Shown: positions 29,921-40,653 of the stretch, in pieces
How the letters are laid out: every line of letters starts with the position of its first letter
Numbering within the stretch: position 1 is the first letter of the stretch
From: Clostridium ganghwense
Lineage (GTDB): Bacteria; Bacillota; Clostridia; Clostridiales; Clostridiaceae
DNA length: 64,000 bases
Assembly (NCBI RefSeq): GCF_026735165.1
Contig: NZ_JAPQES010000006.1
Coordinates: 1 to 64,000, forward strand
Direction: 5' to 3'
Made by a program: the position numbers and the translations under genes
Notes under the pieces: generated by a model
The model's database searches: none
What the model was told of the DNA's origin: nothing
The model's input: the letters and a program-made list of their open reading frames with translations, nothing else

Positions 29921-29938
29921 ATGTATACACCTCTCATA

Positions 29939-30508
29939 TTACTCTGCTTTAAAACTATTAAACTTATTCATAGCTTCAGCAACCCCATTTTTTATAATAG
30001 CTTCAACTGACTTTGCTGCTACTTCAAAACTTTTTTCTAAATTTTCTCTTTCTTCCTTTGAAAACTTACCCAAAACATGTGAAACTAAATTCTCCCCTAG
30101 AGGCTGTCCTACTCCTATTTTAACTCTGGGAAAAACATCACTACCTAAATGAGCAATAATGTTTTTAATTCCATTGTGTCCTCCTGCACTACCTTTTGGT
30201 CTAATTCTAAGTCTACCTACCTCTAAACTTATATCATCATATAGAACTATAATATTATCATTTGGAATTTTATAAAAATTAATAACTTCCTTAACACTTT
30301 CACCACTTAAATTCATATATGTAGCTGGTTTCAAAATTAAAACTCTCTCTCCTGCTATCTTACCATCACCATACATACCTTTGAATTTTTTCCTACTTAC
30401 ATCAATATTATACTTCTCTCCTATTAAATCTATAATATCAAAACCTACATTGTGTCTTGTATGTTCATACTCTTTTCCAGGATTTCCTAACCCTACTATT
30501 AAGAACAT
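29939..30508 (-). CDS. pth: Peptidyl-tRNA hydrolase
   Basis: Pth recycles peptidyl-tRNA released during translation (SpoVC in Bacillus). Catalytic marks are [18 protein letters not shown] with the active His, the Asn and Asp of the family ([14 protein letters not shown]) and [13 protein letters not shown] chose the ATG at 30508 with GGAGGT 7 bases upstream over the one 5 codons earlier. 189 residues, normal. It precedes mfd. Confidence 0.97.
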   Translation of the reverse strand: MFLIVGLGNPGKEYEHTRHNVGFDIIDLIGEKYNIDVSRKKFKGMYGDGKIAGERVLILKPATYMNLSGESVKEVINFYKIPNDNIIVLYDDISLEVGRLRIRPKGSAGGHNGIKNIIAHLGSDVFPRVKIGVGQPLGENLVSHVLGKFSKEERENLEKSFEVAAKSVEAIIKNGVAEAMNKFNSFKAE

Positions 30509-30589
30509 TTTGTTTACCTCCATCTACCTTAACATTTGTTTACCTAAATATAATACATTAAAAATATAATTTAATAAAGCAATCAATAG

Positions 30590-30625
30590 CACTAAACCCA
30601 TGAGAAAAACCTCATGGGTTTAGTG
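30590..30625 (-). terminator. Strong terminator downstream of the htrA pseudogene
   Basis: A 15-base perfect stem (CACTAAACCCATGAG with its complement) around a 6-base loop separates htrA from pth. Confidence 0.8.
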
Positions 30626-30644
30626 TTAATATTTATGATTAATT

Positions 30645-31823
30645 TTATTTATTTTCTACAATATCTGAAAGAACTATATTCACTTCTATAGTGTTACCAT
30701 TCCTCCAAATTTTACACTTCACATTGTCTCCTATTTTATGTTTTTCTGTAATAGTTAGCAAGTCTTGAAAGCTGTATACTTTCTCTTTATCTAGCTCTAT
30801 TATTATATCAGTTGGTCTAATTCCAGCTGTAGCTGCTCCACTTTCCTTAATAACTTCTTGAACATATACTCCTTTAATATTACCATTTTTCTCCGATACC
30901 GCATCTTTACCATATATACCAAGACGTGGTCTTGCAACTCTTCCATATTTCATTATTTGATCTACTATATCACTAGCCTCATTAATAGCTATAGCAAAAC
31001 CTATGCCTTCTACATTTTTTCTATTAGATATTCCTAATTTTAAACTATTTATACCTATAACTTCACCTACAGCATTGCAAAGCGCTCCTCCACTGTTTCC
31101 TGGATTTATGGCTGCATCTGTTTGAAGCACCTTATATACTGAACCACCATACTGAATTTTTCTATTTAAAGCACTAATTATACCTGAGGTCACAGATCCT
31201 GCTAATTCTTCTCCTATCGGATTTCCAATTGCTATAGCAAGTTCTCCCACTCTAACCTTGGATGAATCTCCAAATTTTGCTGTAGGTAAATTTTTTGCAT
31301 CTATCTTTATTACTGCTAAATCAGAAGTAGCATCAGAACCTATAAACTTAGCTTTTAATGATTTGCCTCCATTAGCTAATCTTACATTAATCTGATCAGC
31401 CCCTTCAATCACATGATAATTTGTAACTATATACCCATTAGGATCAAATATTATACCTTAGCCCACACTCTTACTTACAGAATTTAAAATACCTTCAGCG
31501 CTATTAGTTATTCCAACTACAGCAGGCCCCACCATTTCTGCCACTCTAGTTATTGCATTACTAGGAATTTCATTTTTTGCATTCATCATATTATTTTTAT
31601 CACTTAAATTATTTTCATTGATATTTGCTATTTCAGAATATTTTCTATTTACTATATATAACGATGAAATTGCACCTGATACTGCAGCAATTAACACAAA
31701 AGCAGTAAATTTAAAAAATCTCTTAATTCTACTTTTTTGTTTCCTAAACTTTATTTCGCCACATCTTCTATCTTCTACACTTTCCCATGCTACGTCTTTA
31801 ACATCATCATTATTTCCGTACAA
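30645..31823 (-). pseudogene. htrA: HtrA/DegP-type serine protease broken by an in-frame TAA
   Basis: Two same-frame parts make one HtrA. The 5' part has a cytoplasmic head, one membrane segment and ends at SVSKSVG; TAA follows at 31458-31460; the same frame then continues GIIFDPNGYIVTNYHVIEG, the catalytic Asp (ATSDLAVIKID), the Ser (GNSGGAL) and a C-terminal PDZ domain. Relatives usually have Ser (GSG) where the stop lies, so one change TCA to TAA explains it. The His of NYHV falls between the stop and the first usable restart (GTG at 31412), so a restarted product would lack it. The start is taken as TTG at 31823, 7 bases after AGGAGG. Read-through or a sequencing error are alternatives. 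Confidence 0.85.
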
Positions 31824-31916
31824 ATATTTCACCTCCTATTTTGTTCCATTATAATAAAACTTTTTTACATATTTGTGAATAAATTATAACCTTTTTAATA
31901 AGAATAAAGAATTTTA

Positions 31917-33335
31917 CTACTTACGTGCTCGTTTTAAAGTAAATATGAATTTAACTCCTTTATTCTGTTTGTTTTTAAACCAAATTTCTTCTCCATGTTG
32001 AGCAATAATTGTTCTTACAATAGAAAGCCCAAGTCCTGTACTGACTTTGGATGTTCTTGATTTATCACTTTTATAAAATCTATCCCATATATGTTTTGTA
32101 TCTTCATCCGAAATAGGAGGTCCATCATTATACACTGATACAAATACCTTTTGTCCTCTTGCCTTTGTTCTTATTTCAATATTTCCACCATCATTAACAT
32201 ATTTCACAGCATTATCTATAAGATTGGTCACCACCTGGATCATCTTATCTCTATCTACTAAAACATGTACGTCTTTCTCTTCTAACCAAACATCTACATT
32301 TAATTTTCTAGATTTTATTTTAGTTTCAAACTTAATAATAGAAAGACGTATAATTTCATTAATATCAAACTCTTGAATATTTAAACTAAATTTTCCTGCT
32401 TCTATAGCTGATAAATCTAAAAGATCATTTATAAGTCTTGTAAGTCTTTGAATTTCCTCATAAGCTATTGATAAATAATACTGCTCTTTCTCTTTTGGTA
32501 TAATTCCATCTAAAATTCCTCCTATAAATCCCTTAATTGAAGTTATAGGTGACCTAAGTTCATGTGAAACATTAGATATAAATACCCGCCTATTATTCTC
32601 TACCTGCTGTAAAGAATCAGCCATAGAATTAAAGGAATGTGCTAACACTCCAATTTCATCATTTGAATTAATATCTACTCTTTTATCAACTTCTCCTTTA
32701 GAAATTTTATCAGCTACACCATTTATTTTTGCTAAAGGTTTAACAATTATTCTTTGAGAAAAGTAATAAATAACAACACTAGAAAGTACTATAGCAAAAA
32801 TTGCAGAAATCCATATAATCTCATATACTCTATTTAACGGCTCTTTTATTTCGTTCATAGTAGTGTTAATCAAAACTGCACCTTGAAATATCCCTCTATA
32901 AAATATAGGCATCTCATACGTATGCACAGTATTATTATCAATGTTTTCAAAAACATTCTTCTTCTCAACAGCATCTCCCTGTCTTAAAACTCCTAAATCT
33001 TCTGTTATAATTTGCCTTCCAATAAATTTCTTATGTTGTGGATTTGATGCCGCATATATATATCCATAATTATCCGATAACAATACATCAGAAGATGTAT
33101 ACTTAGAAGTGTGTATTAAAACATCATTTATTTGTTTTAATGAGGCTTCCCCATACAAATACTGCACCGCAGCATTAGCTATTACTTGAGCCTCACCCGA
33201 AAGCTGTTTTTGTCTTTCTTCAAAATAATATCCCTGAAACCAAAAGGATAAAAATGCAGCAAGTATAACAAAGCTTATAGCAATTATAAGTGTATACGTA
33301 GCTACCATTTTCGAAAATAAGCTTTTTTTCTGCAT
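31917..33335 (-). CDS. Membrane sensor histidine kinase
   Basis: The 472-residue kinase has two membrane segments (about 9-32 and 170-193) around an extracellular sensor of about 135 residues, a HAMP domain (VKPLAKINGVADKISKGEVD), a dimerisation domain with the phosphorylated His in FISNVSHELRSPITSIKG, and an HATPase domain (NLIDNAVKYV, STGLGLSIV). It starts directly after its regulator ends (one base apart), so they form an operon. The signal is unknown; the htrA remnant next to it suggests an envelope-stress circuit, which is inference. Confidence 0.93.
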   Translation of the reverse strand: MQKKSLFSKMVATYTLIIAISFVILAAFLSFWFQGYYFEERQKQLSGEAQVIANAAVQYLYGEASLKQINDVLIHTSKYTSSDVLLSDNYGYIYAASNPQHKKFIGRQIITEDLGVLRQGDAVEKKNVFENIDNNTVHTYEMPIFYRGIFQGAVLINTTMNEIKEPLNRVYEIIWISAIFAIVLSSVVIYYFSQRIIVKPLAKINGVADKISKGEVDKRVDINSNDEIGVLAHSFNSMADSLQQVENNRRVFISNVSHELRSPITSIKGFIGGILDGIIPKEKEQYYLSIAYEEIQRLTRLINDLLDLSAIEAGKFSLNIQEFDINEIIRLSIIKFETKIKSRKLNVDVWLEEKDVHVLVDRDKMIQVVTNLIDNAVKYVNDGGNIEIRTKARGQKVFVSVYNDGPPISDEDTKHIWDRFYKSDKSRTSKVSTGLGLSIVRTIIAQHGEEIWFKNKQNKGVKFIFTLKRARK

Positions 33336-34022
33336 CTATTTCACCTCAAACTTATATCCAACACCCCAAACTGTTTCTATCTGCCAATTAGGTCCTCCTT
33401 GGAGTTTTTCTCTAAGTCTCTTTATGTGAACGTCTACAGTTCTGGAATCTCCTGGATAATCATATCCCCAAACTTCGCAAAGTAACTGTTCTCTTGTGAA
33501 AACTCTATTTTTATTACTAGCTAGGTAATATAATAACTCAAATTCTTTAGGCGGCATCTTAATTTCATTTCCCTCATATACAACATTATATGAATTTATA
33601 TCAATAACAAGTTCTTTAAAATTAAGAACCTCTTTATTCTCATTTTCTACATTATATCTTCTAAGTACAGCCTTAACTCTAGCTATCATTTCCTTAGGCT
33701 CAAAAGGTTTCACTATATAATCATCTGCTCCTAATTCTAATGCTAAAACCTTATCAAAAGTTTCACCTTTTGCCGTTAACATAATAGCTGGAGTTTCATA
33801 TTCCCTTCTTATCCACTTTAATACATCTATTCCATCCATATGTGGAAGCATAATATCTAATAAAACCAAATCAGGCATATACTCTAAAAAAGCCTCTTGC
33901 GCTGCTTTTCCATCATAGCAAACCTTTGTAGAATATCCTGAATTTTCTAAATACATTTTTATAACTTCACATATATTTTCATCATCATCTACAATTAATA
34001 TTTTTCCTAACATTCCATCCAT
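33336..34022 (-). CDS. OmpR-family response regulator
   Basis: A 228-residue regulator has an N-terminal receiver domain (ILIVDDDENICE, phospho-acceptor Asp in DLVLLDIMLPHMDG, KPFEPKE Lys) and a C-terminal winged-helix DNA-binding domain (PPKEFELLYYLASNKNRV, SRTVDVHIKRLREKL). It partners the kinase immediately downstream. AGGGGGTAAGGA lies before the ATG. Targets are unknown; the adjacent htrA is one candidate. Confidence 0.94.
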   Translation of the reverse strand: MDGMLGKILIVDDDENICEVIKMYLENSGYSTKVCYDGKAAQEAFLEYMPDLVLLDIMLPHMDGIDVLKWIRREYETPAIMLTAKGETFDKVLALELGADDYIVKPFEPKEMIARVKAVLRRYNVENENKEVLNFKELVIDINSYNVVYEGNEIKMPPKEFELLYYLASNKNRVFTREQLLCEVWGYDYPGDSRTVDVHIKRLREKLQGGPNWQIETVWGVGYKFEVK

Positions 34023-34360
34023 ATCCTTACCCCCTAATTTAAATAGTTAATCATATTTTTAAATTAATGTTGATAATTTACATTGTATTAAAATTTAATA
34101 TTAGTATATTATTAATTGACAATTTATCTATTATACATTGTCCTTTTTATTTCATAAATTTCTCTACTTATATACTCTATCATATTTAAATATATTTTAA
34201 ACATTTAAAATAACAAATTAAAATAAATGTTACAATTACATTAGCTTCTACTTAACTAATAATGAATTTTAGATTAAAACAAAAAGACATAAATATAGTC
34301 TCAATAAATTTTGTCTATATTTATGTCCTTATATTATGTCTATTAATCTTTAAATTTTAT
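34023..34360. other. 338-base gap between prs and the two-component operon
   Basis: Very AT-rich. Apart from the prs terminator at 34281-34327 I see no gene. It should hold the promoter of the response regulator/kinase operon, but no clear consensus promoter is visible. Confidence 0.7.
34281..34327 (-). terminator. prs terminator
   Basis: GACATAAATATAG and CTATATTTATGTC pair around a 16-base loop, with TTTTTG after it on the minus strand. Confidence 0.7.
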
Positions 34361-35317
34361 CTATACAAATAATTTACTTATAGAAACATCTTCATATATT
34401 CTTTTAATAGCTTCAGCAAATATTGGAGCTACTGATAATACTTCAAATTTATCAGTTTTCTTATCTTTTGGTAAATCTATAGTGTTAAGAACAACTAGTT
34501 TCTTTATAACGCTATCTTCAATTCTTTCAAATGCTGGACCTGATAAAACAGCATGAGAACAGCAAGCATAAACTTCTTTTGCTCCTCTTTCAACTAATGC
34601 ATTTGCACCATTAGTTATTGTACCAGCTGTATCTATCATATCATCTATTAAGATAACTCTCTTATCTTTTATGTCTCCAATTATGTTCATAACTTCACAA
34701 ACATTTGCTTTTGGTCTTCTCTTATCAATTATAGCTATTGGGCAGTTTAATCTATCTGCAAAGTCTCTAGCTCTTGTTACACTTCCAAGGTCTGGTGATA
34801 CAACAACTACATCCTCTTTATCTTTAAATCCTTCTTCTATAAAGTATTTTGCAAGAATTGGAGCTCCTCTTAAGTTATCAACTGGTATATTGAAATATCC
34901 TTGAATTTGAGCAGCATGTAAGTCCATAGTAAGAACTCTATCAGCTCCTGCTGTAGTTATTAAGTCAGCAACAAGTTTAGCTGTAATTGGATCTCTAGCC
35001 TTCGCTTTTCTGTCTTGTCTTGCATATCCATAATAAGGTATTACTGCTGTTATTCTTCCAGCTGATGCTCTTTTAAAAGCGTCTATCATTATTAGTAACT
35101 CCATTAAGTTGTCATTTACAGGAGCATTTGTTGATTGGATGACAAATACGTCAGTTCCTCTTACAGTTTCATTAGTAGTTACAGATATCTCTCCATCACT
35201 AAACTTTGCTACTTGTGAATCTCCAACATACACTCCTAAATTATCAGAAATTTCCTTAGCTAAAGTTGGATGCGCATTACCTGTAAAGATTTTAATAGTT
35301 TTACCATGGGTTATCAT
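34361..35317 (-). CDS. prs: Ribose-phosphate pyrophosphokinase
   Basis: Prs makes PRPP from ribose 5-phosphate and ATP for nucleotide, His and Trp synthesis. Seen are the N-terminal [12 protein letters not shown] block, the flexible loop [33 protein letters not shown] and the PRPP-binding [15 protein letters not shown]. The ATG at 35317 has AAGGAGG 7 bases upstream and gives 318 residues, the usual size. It follows glmU by 35 bases, the conserved glmU-prs pair. Confidence 0.97.
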   Translation of the reverse strand: MITHGKTIKIFTGNAHPTLAKEISDNLGVYVGDSQVAKFSDGEISVTTNETVRGTDVFVIQSTNAPVNDNLMELLIMIDAFKRASAGRITAVIPYYGYARQDRKAKARDPITAKLVADLITTAGADRVLTMDLHAAQIQGYFNIPVDNLRGAPILAKYFIEEGFKDKEDVVVVSPDLGSVTRARDFADRLNCPIAIIDKRRPKANVCEVMNIIGDIKDKRVILIDDMIDTAGTITNGANALVERGAKEVYACCSHAVLSGPAFERIEDSVIKKLVVLNTIDLPKDKKTDKFEVLSVAPIFAEAIKRIYEDVSISKLFV

Positions 35318-35352
35318 ATGTAAACCTCCTTGAATTTTTATCAAAACTTTTG

Positions 35353-36732
35353 TTACTTTTTATCTTTATTTAAGCCTTTTCTTTGTACCCAGCCCTCTTT
35401 ATTAACTTGTTTTGCTCTAGCAACTGCTAAAGCTCCACTAGGAACCTTCTTTGTAATAGTTGATCCAGCAGCTATATAAGTATTATCTTCTACCTCTACT
35501 GGTGATACTAAATTAACATTACAACCTATAAAAGAATCATCTCCTATTATAGTTTTATTCTTATTCTTTCCATCATAATTAACTACAACAGTCCCACATC
35601 CGAAGTTACATCCACTACCTACTTCAGCATCTCCTATATAAGTCAAATGAGATATTTTTGTATTGTTACCAATCTTAGATTTCTTTATTTCAACAAAATC
35701 TCCAATTCTAGCATTACTGCCTATTTCACTTTGTGGTCTTACATATGCAAATGGACCAACTGTAGTATTTTCTCCAATATGACTTTCTAGTATAACTGAA
35801 TTTTGAATTGTAACCTTTTCCTCAATTATGCTATCTTGTATTCTTGAATTAGGATAAATTATACATCCTTCTTTAATAATTGTTTTTCCTTCTATCATAT
35901 TACCAGGATATATTATTGTATCCTCTCCTATTTCTGTATCTTTACTTATATAAGTATTTTTAGGATCAATGATTGTAACACCATTTTCCATATGTTTCTC
36001 ATTTATTCTTTTTCTCAATATTTCTTCTGCTTCAGCAAGTTGAATTCTTGAATTCACGCCTCTAATTTCATCAACATTTACATCTATAGCGCCTACTTTA
36101 CAATTGTTATTTTTTAATATTTCTATAACATCTGTTAAATAATACTCTCCTTGAGAATTACTATTGCTAAGCTTATCAAGATTCTTTATAAGTTCCTTTA
36201 TATCAAAGCAGTACATACCTGAATTTATTTCCCTAACCTTTAATTCTTCTTCTGTACAATCTTTATGTTCTACTATCTTTTCTACTTCATTTTCTTTATT
36301 TCTAATTATTCTTCCATACCCTGTTGCATCTTCAACGATAGCAGTAAGTATAGTAGCTTTGTAATCACCATTTTTGTGGAATTCTATAAGTTTTTGAACT
36401 GTTTCTTCTCTGATAAGTGGTGCGTCTCCTGTAAATACAGCTACAACGCCCTCTTTATTCTTTAAGAAATCCTTAGAACACATAAGTGCATGACCCGTTC
36501 CTAATTGTTCTTTTTGAATAGAATAACTAACATTTCTATTTTGCGTAGATTTTTTCACTTCTTCTGCACCATTTCCAATTATTACATCTATATCATCTAT
36601 GTCACATCTTTTTAAAGTGTCTATAACATGATTTACCATTTCTTTACCACAAACCTTGTGTAAAACTTTTGGTAAATTAGTTTTCATTCTTTTTCCTTTT
36701 CCTGCGGCAAGTATTATAGCACATTTATCCAA
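35353..36732 (-). CDS. glmU: Bifunctional GlcNAc-1-P uridyltransferase/GlcN-1-P acetyltransferase
   Basis: GlmU makes UDP-GlcNAc, precursor of peptidoglycan and other wall polymers. An N-terminal nucleotidyltransferase domain ([20 protein letters not shown], about 6-25) is followed by a left-handed beta-helix of hexapeptide repeats (about 250-445) for acetylation ([14 protein letters not shown]). I chose TTG at 36732: it follows GAGGTG at good spacing and gives the N-terminus [10 protein letters not shown] like other GlmU; the in-frame GTG at 36741 overlaps the ribosome binding site. 459 residues. Confidence 0.96.
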   Translation of the reverse strand: MDKCAIILAAGKGKRMKTNLPKVLHKVCGKEMVNHVIDTLKRCDIDDIDVIIGNGAEEVKKSTQNRNVSYSIQKEQLGTGHALMCSKDFLKNKEGVVAVFTGDAPLIREETVQKLIEFHKNGDYKATILTAIVEDATGYGRIIRNKENEVEKIVEHKDCTEEELKVREINSGMYCFDIKELIKNLDKLSNSNSQGEYYLTDVIEILKNNNCKVGAIDVNVDEIRGVNSRIQLAEAEEILRKRINEKHMENGVTIIDPKNTYISKDTEIGEDTIIYPGNMIEGKTIIKEGCIIYPNSRIQDSIIEEKVTIQNSVILESHIGENTTVGPFAYVRPQSEIGSNARIGDFVEIKKSKIGNNTKISHLTYIGDAEVGSGCNFGCGTVVVNYDGKNKNKTIIGDDSFIGCNVNLVSPVEVEDNTYIAAGSTITKKVPSGALAVARAKQVNKEGWVQRKGLNKDKK

Positions 36733-36892
36733 TTCTAACACCTCTTTATATGGTACCTATTATCTTTTTAAAAAATATATAATACCTTTTAATGTTATTG
36801 CCTATTATATTATATTTTATATAATACATTTTTTCAACCTATTAATACAGTTTATTACAGCGATGTTATTTATATTTCTACAAAAAATAAAT

Positions 36893-36916
36893 AAAAAGGA
36901 GCAATTACCCCTTTTT
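36893..36916 (-). terminator. spoVG terminator
   Basis: AAAAAGGGG pairs with CTCCTTTTT around a 6-base loop directly at the spoVG stop, minus strand. Confidence 0.65.
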
Positions 36917-36917
36917 A

Positions 36918-37220
36918 CTATTCACCTTCAACTGCTATTTCTTCACCATTTTCAGTATCTGTTTCATTTTTAACTACTTCGTATTCATCCAAAATAGCTT
37001 TTTGTATTTTTTGTCTTGTGTCCGTATTAATTGGATGAGCTATATCTTTAAATTCTCCAGTAGGAGTTTTTCTACTAGGCATTGCTATGAAAAGACCATT
37101 TTGACCTTCGATAACTTTTATATCATGAACTACAAATTCATTATCAAAAGTTACTGATACAATGGCTTTCATTTTTCCTTCCGCAGAAATTTTCCTAATT
37201 CTTACATCTGTAATTTGCAT
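36918..37220 (-). CDS. spoVG: SpoVG, site-specific DNA/RNA-binding regulator
   Basis: SpoVG is a small nucleic-acid-binding regulator acting in septum formation and stress. The 100 residues begin [26 protein letters not shown] and include [21 protein letters not shown] (region about 50-70), both diagnostic, and end in an acidic tail. A sigma-H promoter is usual for this gene; I could not pick one with confidence. It sits between purR and glmU as in Bacillus, without the yabJ gene that usually intervenes there. Confidence 0.97.
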   Translation of the reverse strand: MQITDVRIRKISAEGKMKAIVSVTFDNEFVVHDIKVIEGQNGLFIAMPSRKTPTGEFKDIAHPINTDTRQKIQKAILDEYEVVKNETDTENGEEIAVEGE

Positions 37221-37308
37221 TGAACTCCACCTCCAAAGATGCTTTACATATACTATTCTCCATAATTTAATTTTTTCCTTCTAAATTTAAATAAATTTTT
37301 AGAAAATT

Positions 37309-38127
37309 TTATTTTTTGCAACTTTTGTTGGGATATAGCACCGGATTGTTATTTTCATCTATACCTGTAAACTTTATAATAGACACATAATCCTGTACTA
37401 ATTTTTTTTCAATATTGATATTGTCAATCAATACTCCAATGCCTGTAAGCTCACTTTCAAATTCTTCTAGCAGGTTAACTATTCCAAGAGCAGTTCCTCC
37501 CGCTTTCATAAAATCATCAATAAAAATACACTTACTACCTTTTTTTATTGATTTTTTAGATAGAGACATTGTCTGTATTCTTTTATTAGAGCCTGACACA
37601 TAATTTATAGAAACAGTAGGTCCTTCCGTAACTTTATTATCTCTTCTAACAATAACAAGTTTAACTCCAAGCATTTTAGCAACTTCATAAGCTAAAGGAA
37701 TTCCTTTTGTTTCTACAGTTACAACATAATCAACATCCACCCCTTTAAATTGAGATGCTAGAATAACAGCAGCTTTTTGTATTATCTGAGGATTAAACAT
37801 TACGTCACTTATATACATAAATTCTCCTGGTACTATTCTTTGCTTATCTTGTAAAATTATACATAATTCTTCTGCAAATTCTAAAATTTTTTCTTGGGAA
37901 ATACCGCAAGTGTATTTAATTCCTCCCGCTGCACCTGAAATTGTCTCTATATTTCCAACCGAAAGTCTATTTAGCGTTTCTCTAACCACAACAATATCTT
38001 CACTTATAGTTGATTTAGCTGCATTAAACAGCTCTGTAAATGTATTTAGATTTATAACCTTATTAGGATTTTCCATTAATATTTTAGTTATAGCTGTAAT
38101 TCTTTGATTTCTGTTAAATTTTTGCAT
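37309..38127 (-). CDS. purR: Purine operon repressor PurR
   Basis: PurR controls purine genes and senses PRPP. The 272 residues comprise an N-terminal winged-helix domain (about 1-75) and a phosphoribosyltransferase-like domain with the PRPP motif CIFIDDFMKAGGTA. The family's conserved KRIQTMSLSKKSIKKGSKC block precedes it. It lies upstream of spoVG and is divergent from murC. Confidence 0.95.
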   Translation of the reverse strand: MQKFNRNQRITAITKILMENPNKVINLNTFTELFNAAKSTISEDIVVVRETLNRLSVGNIETISGAAGGIKYTCGISQEKILEFAEELCIILQDKQRIVPGEFMYISDVMFNPQIIQKAAVILASQFKGVDVDYVVTVETKGIPLAYEVAKMLGVKLVIVRRDNKVTEGPTVSINYVSGSNKRIQTMSLSKKSIKKGSKCIFIDDFMKAGGTALGIVNLLEEFESELTGIGVLIDNINIEKKLVQDYVSIIKFTGIDENNNPVLYPNKSCKK

Positions 38128-38370
38128 TTTTCTCTCCTAAACATAATTTCACGAATTTTCTTTTAAAAATTTTTCTTATTATTCATATTTTATTCTAAAA
38201 CCCTTATATTATCAATAATATTTTTAATAATTTCTCTTTAAATAAGTTTTTCATGTATATTTTACACAAATTTAAAATTTATTATTATAATATATTGTAT
38301 TGTTTTTCGTAAAATTTGTATATAATGATTTAATAAGGTATTGTTTTATTTATTTTAAGGAGTTGATTAA

Positions 38371-39753
38371 ATGTCATTTGATTTTTTAAAAGATACACAA
38401 AAAAAAATACATTTCATTGGCATAGGTGGAGTAAGTATGAGTGGACTTGCTGAAATCCTATTATATAATGGATATAAAGTTTCTGGTTCTGATAGAAGTA
38501 ATTCTATTCTAACAACTAATCTTGAAAAAAAAGGTGCTGAAATATACATAGGACACAGCACTAATAATATTAAAGATGTAGATTTAGTTGTATACACTGC
38601 TGCAATCAGTGAAGATAATCCAGAACTTATAAAAGCAAAGGAGTTGAACATACCTATTTTAGATAGAGCAGAATTTCTAGGTCATATAATGAATGGTCAT
38701 AAATACAATCTAGCAATTTCTGGAACACATGGTAAAACTACAACTACTTCTATGATTTCACACATAACTTTAAATGCTGATTTAGATCCAACTATATTAG
38801 TAGGAGGAAATTTGGATATAATAAATGGTAACGTTAGAGTTGGTAGTAGCGAATACTTTATTACTGAAGCTTGCGAATATAAGGCTTCATTCTTGAAATT
38901 CTATCCGACTGTAGGAATTATCCTTAATATTGAAGCGGATCATTTAGATTTTTATAAAGACATCAATGATATTCAAAATACCTTCATAAAATTTGCAAAG
39001 CTTATTCCAAAAGATGGATCTCTTGTGGTTAATGCCGATGATCCTAGAGCTCTAGATGTATGTAAAGAAGCTGATTGCAATATAGTTACTTTTGGAATTA
39101 AAAATGGAGATATCAGAGCTAAGAACATAGTGTTTAATACTAAAGGCTGCCCAACCTTCGATGTATATAATAAAGACGAAAAATTATTTACAGTAATACT
39201 TAATGTTCCTGGAGAACACAATATACTAAACTCACTTGCTAGTATAAGTACTGCCTTAGTGCTAAATGTAGATAAAGATTCTATTATAAATGGTCTCTCA
39301 AGCTTTTTAGGAACTCATAGACGTTTTGAAATCAAAGGAAAAACAAATGGAATAACGGTTATAGATGACTATGCTCATCATCCTACTGAAATAAAAGCTA
39401 CACTTAATGCAGCTAAAAATTTCCCTCATAAAAGGATTTTCTGTGTATTCCAACCGCATACTTATTCTAGAACTATAAGTTTGTTTGATGATTTTTCCAA
39501 CGCTTTCTTTAATGCCGATACTCTTATTCTTGCAGATATTTATGCAGCAAGAGAAAAAGATACAGGTATAGTAAGTTCTAATTCATTAGGAAACAAAATT
39601 AGAGGAAACGGAGTTGACTGTAAAAACTTCCACAACTTTGATGATATAACCACATACCTAAAAGAAGAACTAAAAGATGGAGATATCTTACTTACTGTTG
39701 GAGCTGGAGATGTTTATAAAGTTGGAGAAATGTTCTTAGAAAAAACTATTTAA
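38371..39753 (+). CDS. murC: UDP-N-acetylmuramate--L-alanine ligase
   Basis: MurC adds the first amino acid, L-Ala, to UDP-MurNAc. The 460 residues show the N-terminal [17 protein letters not shown], the ATP loop [13 protein letters not shown] (about 113-125), [10 protein letters not shown] and the C-terminal [20 protein letters not shown] precedes the ATG. It is the first plus-strand protein gene of the window and stands alone, divergent from purR, with a shared terminator against the metal transporter. Confidence 0.97.
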   Translation: MSFDFLKDTQKKIHFIGIGGVSMSGLAEILLYNGYKVSGSDRSNSILTTNLEKKGAEIYIGHSTNNIKDVDLVVYTAAISEDNPELIKAKELNIPILDRAEFLGHIMNGHKYNLAISGTHGKTTTTSMISHITLNADLDPTILVGGNLDIINGNVRVGSSEYFITEACEYKASFLKFYPTVGIILNIEADHLDFYKDINDIQNTFIKFAKLIPKDGSLVVNADDPRALDVCKEADCNIVTFGIKNGDIRAKNIVFNTKGCPTFDVYNKDEKLFTVILNVPGEHNILNSLASISTALVLNVDKDSIINGLSSFLGTHRRFEIKGKTNGITVIDDYAHHPTEIKATLNAAKNFPHKRIFCVFQPHTYSRTISLFDDFSNAFFNADTLILADIYAAREKDTGIVSSNSLGNKIRGNGVDCKNFHNFDDITTYLKEELKDGDILLTVGAGDVYKVGEMFLEKTI

Positions 39754-39767
39754 AAATCAAACATAAT

Positions 39768-39806
39768 AAAAAAGATAAGAGAGTTTTCCATTCTCTTATC
39801 TTTTTT
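39768..39806. terminator. Bidirectional terminator between murC and the metal permease
   Basis: AAAAAAGATAAGAGA and TCTCTTATCTTTTTT pair around a 9-base loop; T-runs exist on both strands, serving both convergent genes. Confidence 0.85.
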
Positions 39807-40653
39807 CATTTAATTCTTTTATAATTTTATTACTTCTTCTTTCAATTATTCTAAACTTATTTTTTAATGTAGATATAACTATATAGCTTCCTACTGCCAC
39901 TATTATAATAGAAGCCCCTGATGCTATATTAAAATAATAAGAAATAATAAGCCCAGAAAAACCGAAAACAATTCCTAATAATGAAGAAATTATCATAATC
40001 TTTTTTAAGTCATAAGTAAATTGTTTTGCAGTAGCTGGTGGTACAGTAAGCAAAGCTATAATTAAAATTATTCCTACAACTCTAATTAAGACCACGATAG
40101 CACATGCTATAAGCATATAAAGTAAATATTCCAAAAAAACCGTATTTACTCCTATAATACTGGTAAATTCATTATCAAATAAATAAGCTTTAAAATAATT
40201 AAATAACAAGGAAATTATAGATACTACAATAATATCTAAAATAATCATTACTGTTATATCCATACTTGATACTTTTAAAATATCTCCAAATAAATAGGAG
40301 GTCATATCTGGAGGATATCCTGGAGTAAAAGCTATAAACAAAATTCCAAGTGCCATACCAAGTGACCAAAACATTCCTATTAAAGTATCAGAATTAGTAT
40401 TTGTACTTCTATTTATTTTTGCAATTCCCAAAGAAGATAAAACCGCAAAAACTAGAGCTCCAATTATTGGCTCTATACCTAAAAAATATCCCATACCAAT
40501 ACCACCAAAGGCAGTATGAGCAATTCCACCACTCATCATTACTAATTTTTTCTCTACGATAATCGTTCCTATTATTCCACACACTATACTTGCAAGAATA
40601 ATACCCAGTACCGCATGACGCATAAAAGCGTATTCCATAAATGCTCTAATCAT
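39796..40653 (-). CDS. Metal ABC transporter permease (ZnuB/MntB family)
   Basis: A 285-residue integral membrane protein has about eight hydrophobic segments in the ABC-3 family pattern (AVLGIILASIVCGIIGTIIVEKKLVMMSGGIAHTAFGGIG around residues 14-53; VGIILIIALLTVPPATA). It should form the channel for zinc, manganese or iron. Its ATG overlaps the end of the ATPase gene (8 bases), with GGGGGG before it. The metal cannot be told from sequence. No binding protein is encoded next to it. Confidence 0.92.
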   Translation of the reverse strand: MIRAFMEYAFMRHAVLGIILASIVCGIIGTIIVEKKLVMMSGGIAHTAFGGIGMGYFLGIEPIIGALVFAVLSSLGIAKINRSTNTNSDTLIGMFWSLGMALGILFIAFTPGYPPDMTSYLFGDILKVSSMDITVMIILDIIVVSIISLLFNYFKAYLFDNEFTSIIGVNTVFLEYLLYMLIACAIVVLIRVVGIILIIALLTVPPATAKQFTYDLKKIMIISSLLGIVFGFSGLIISYYFNIASGASIIIVAVGSYIVISTLKNKFRIIERRSNKIIKELNEKR

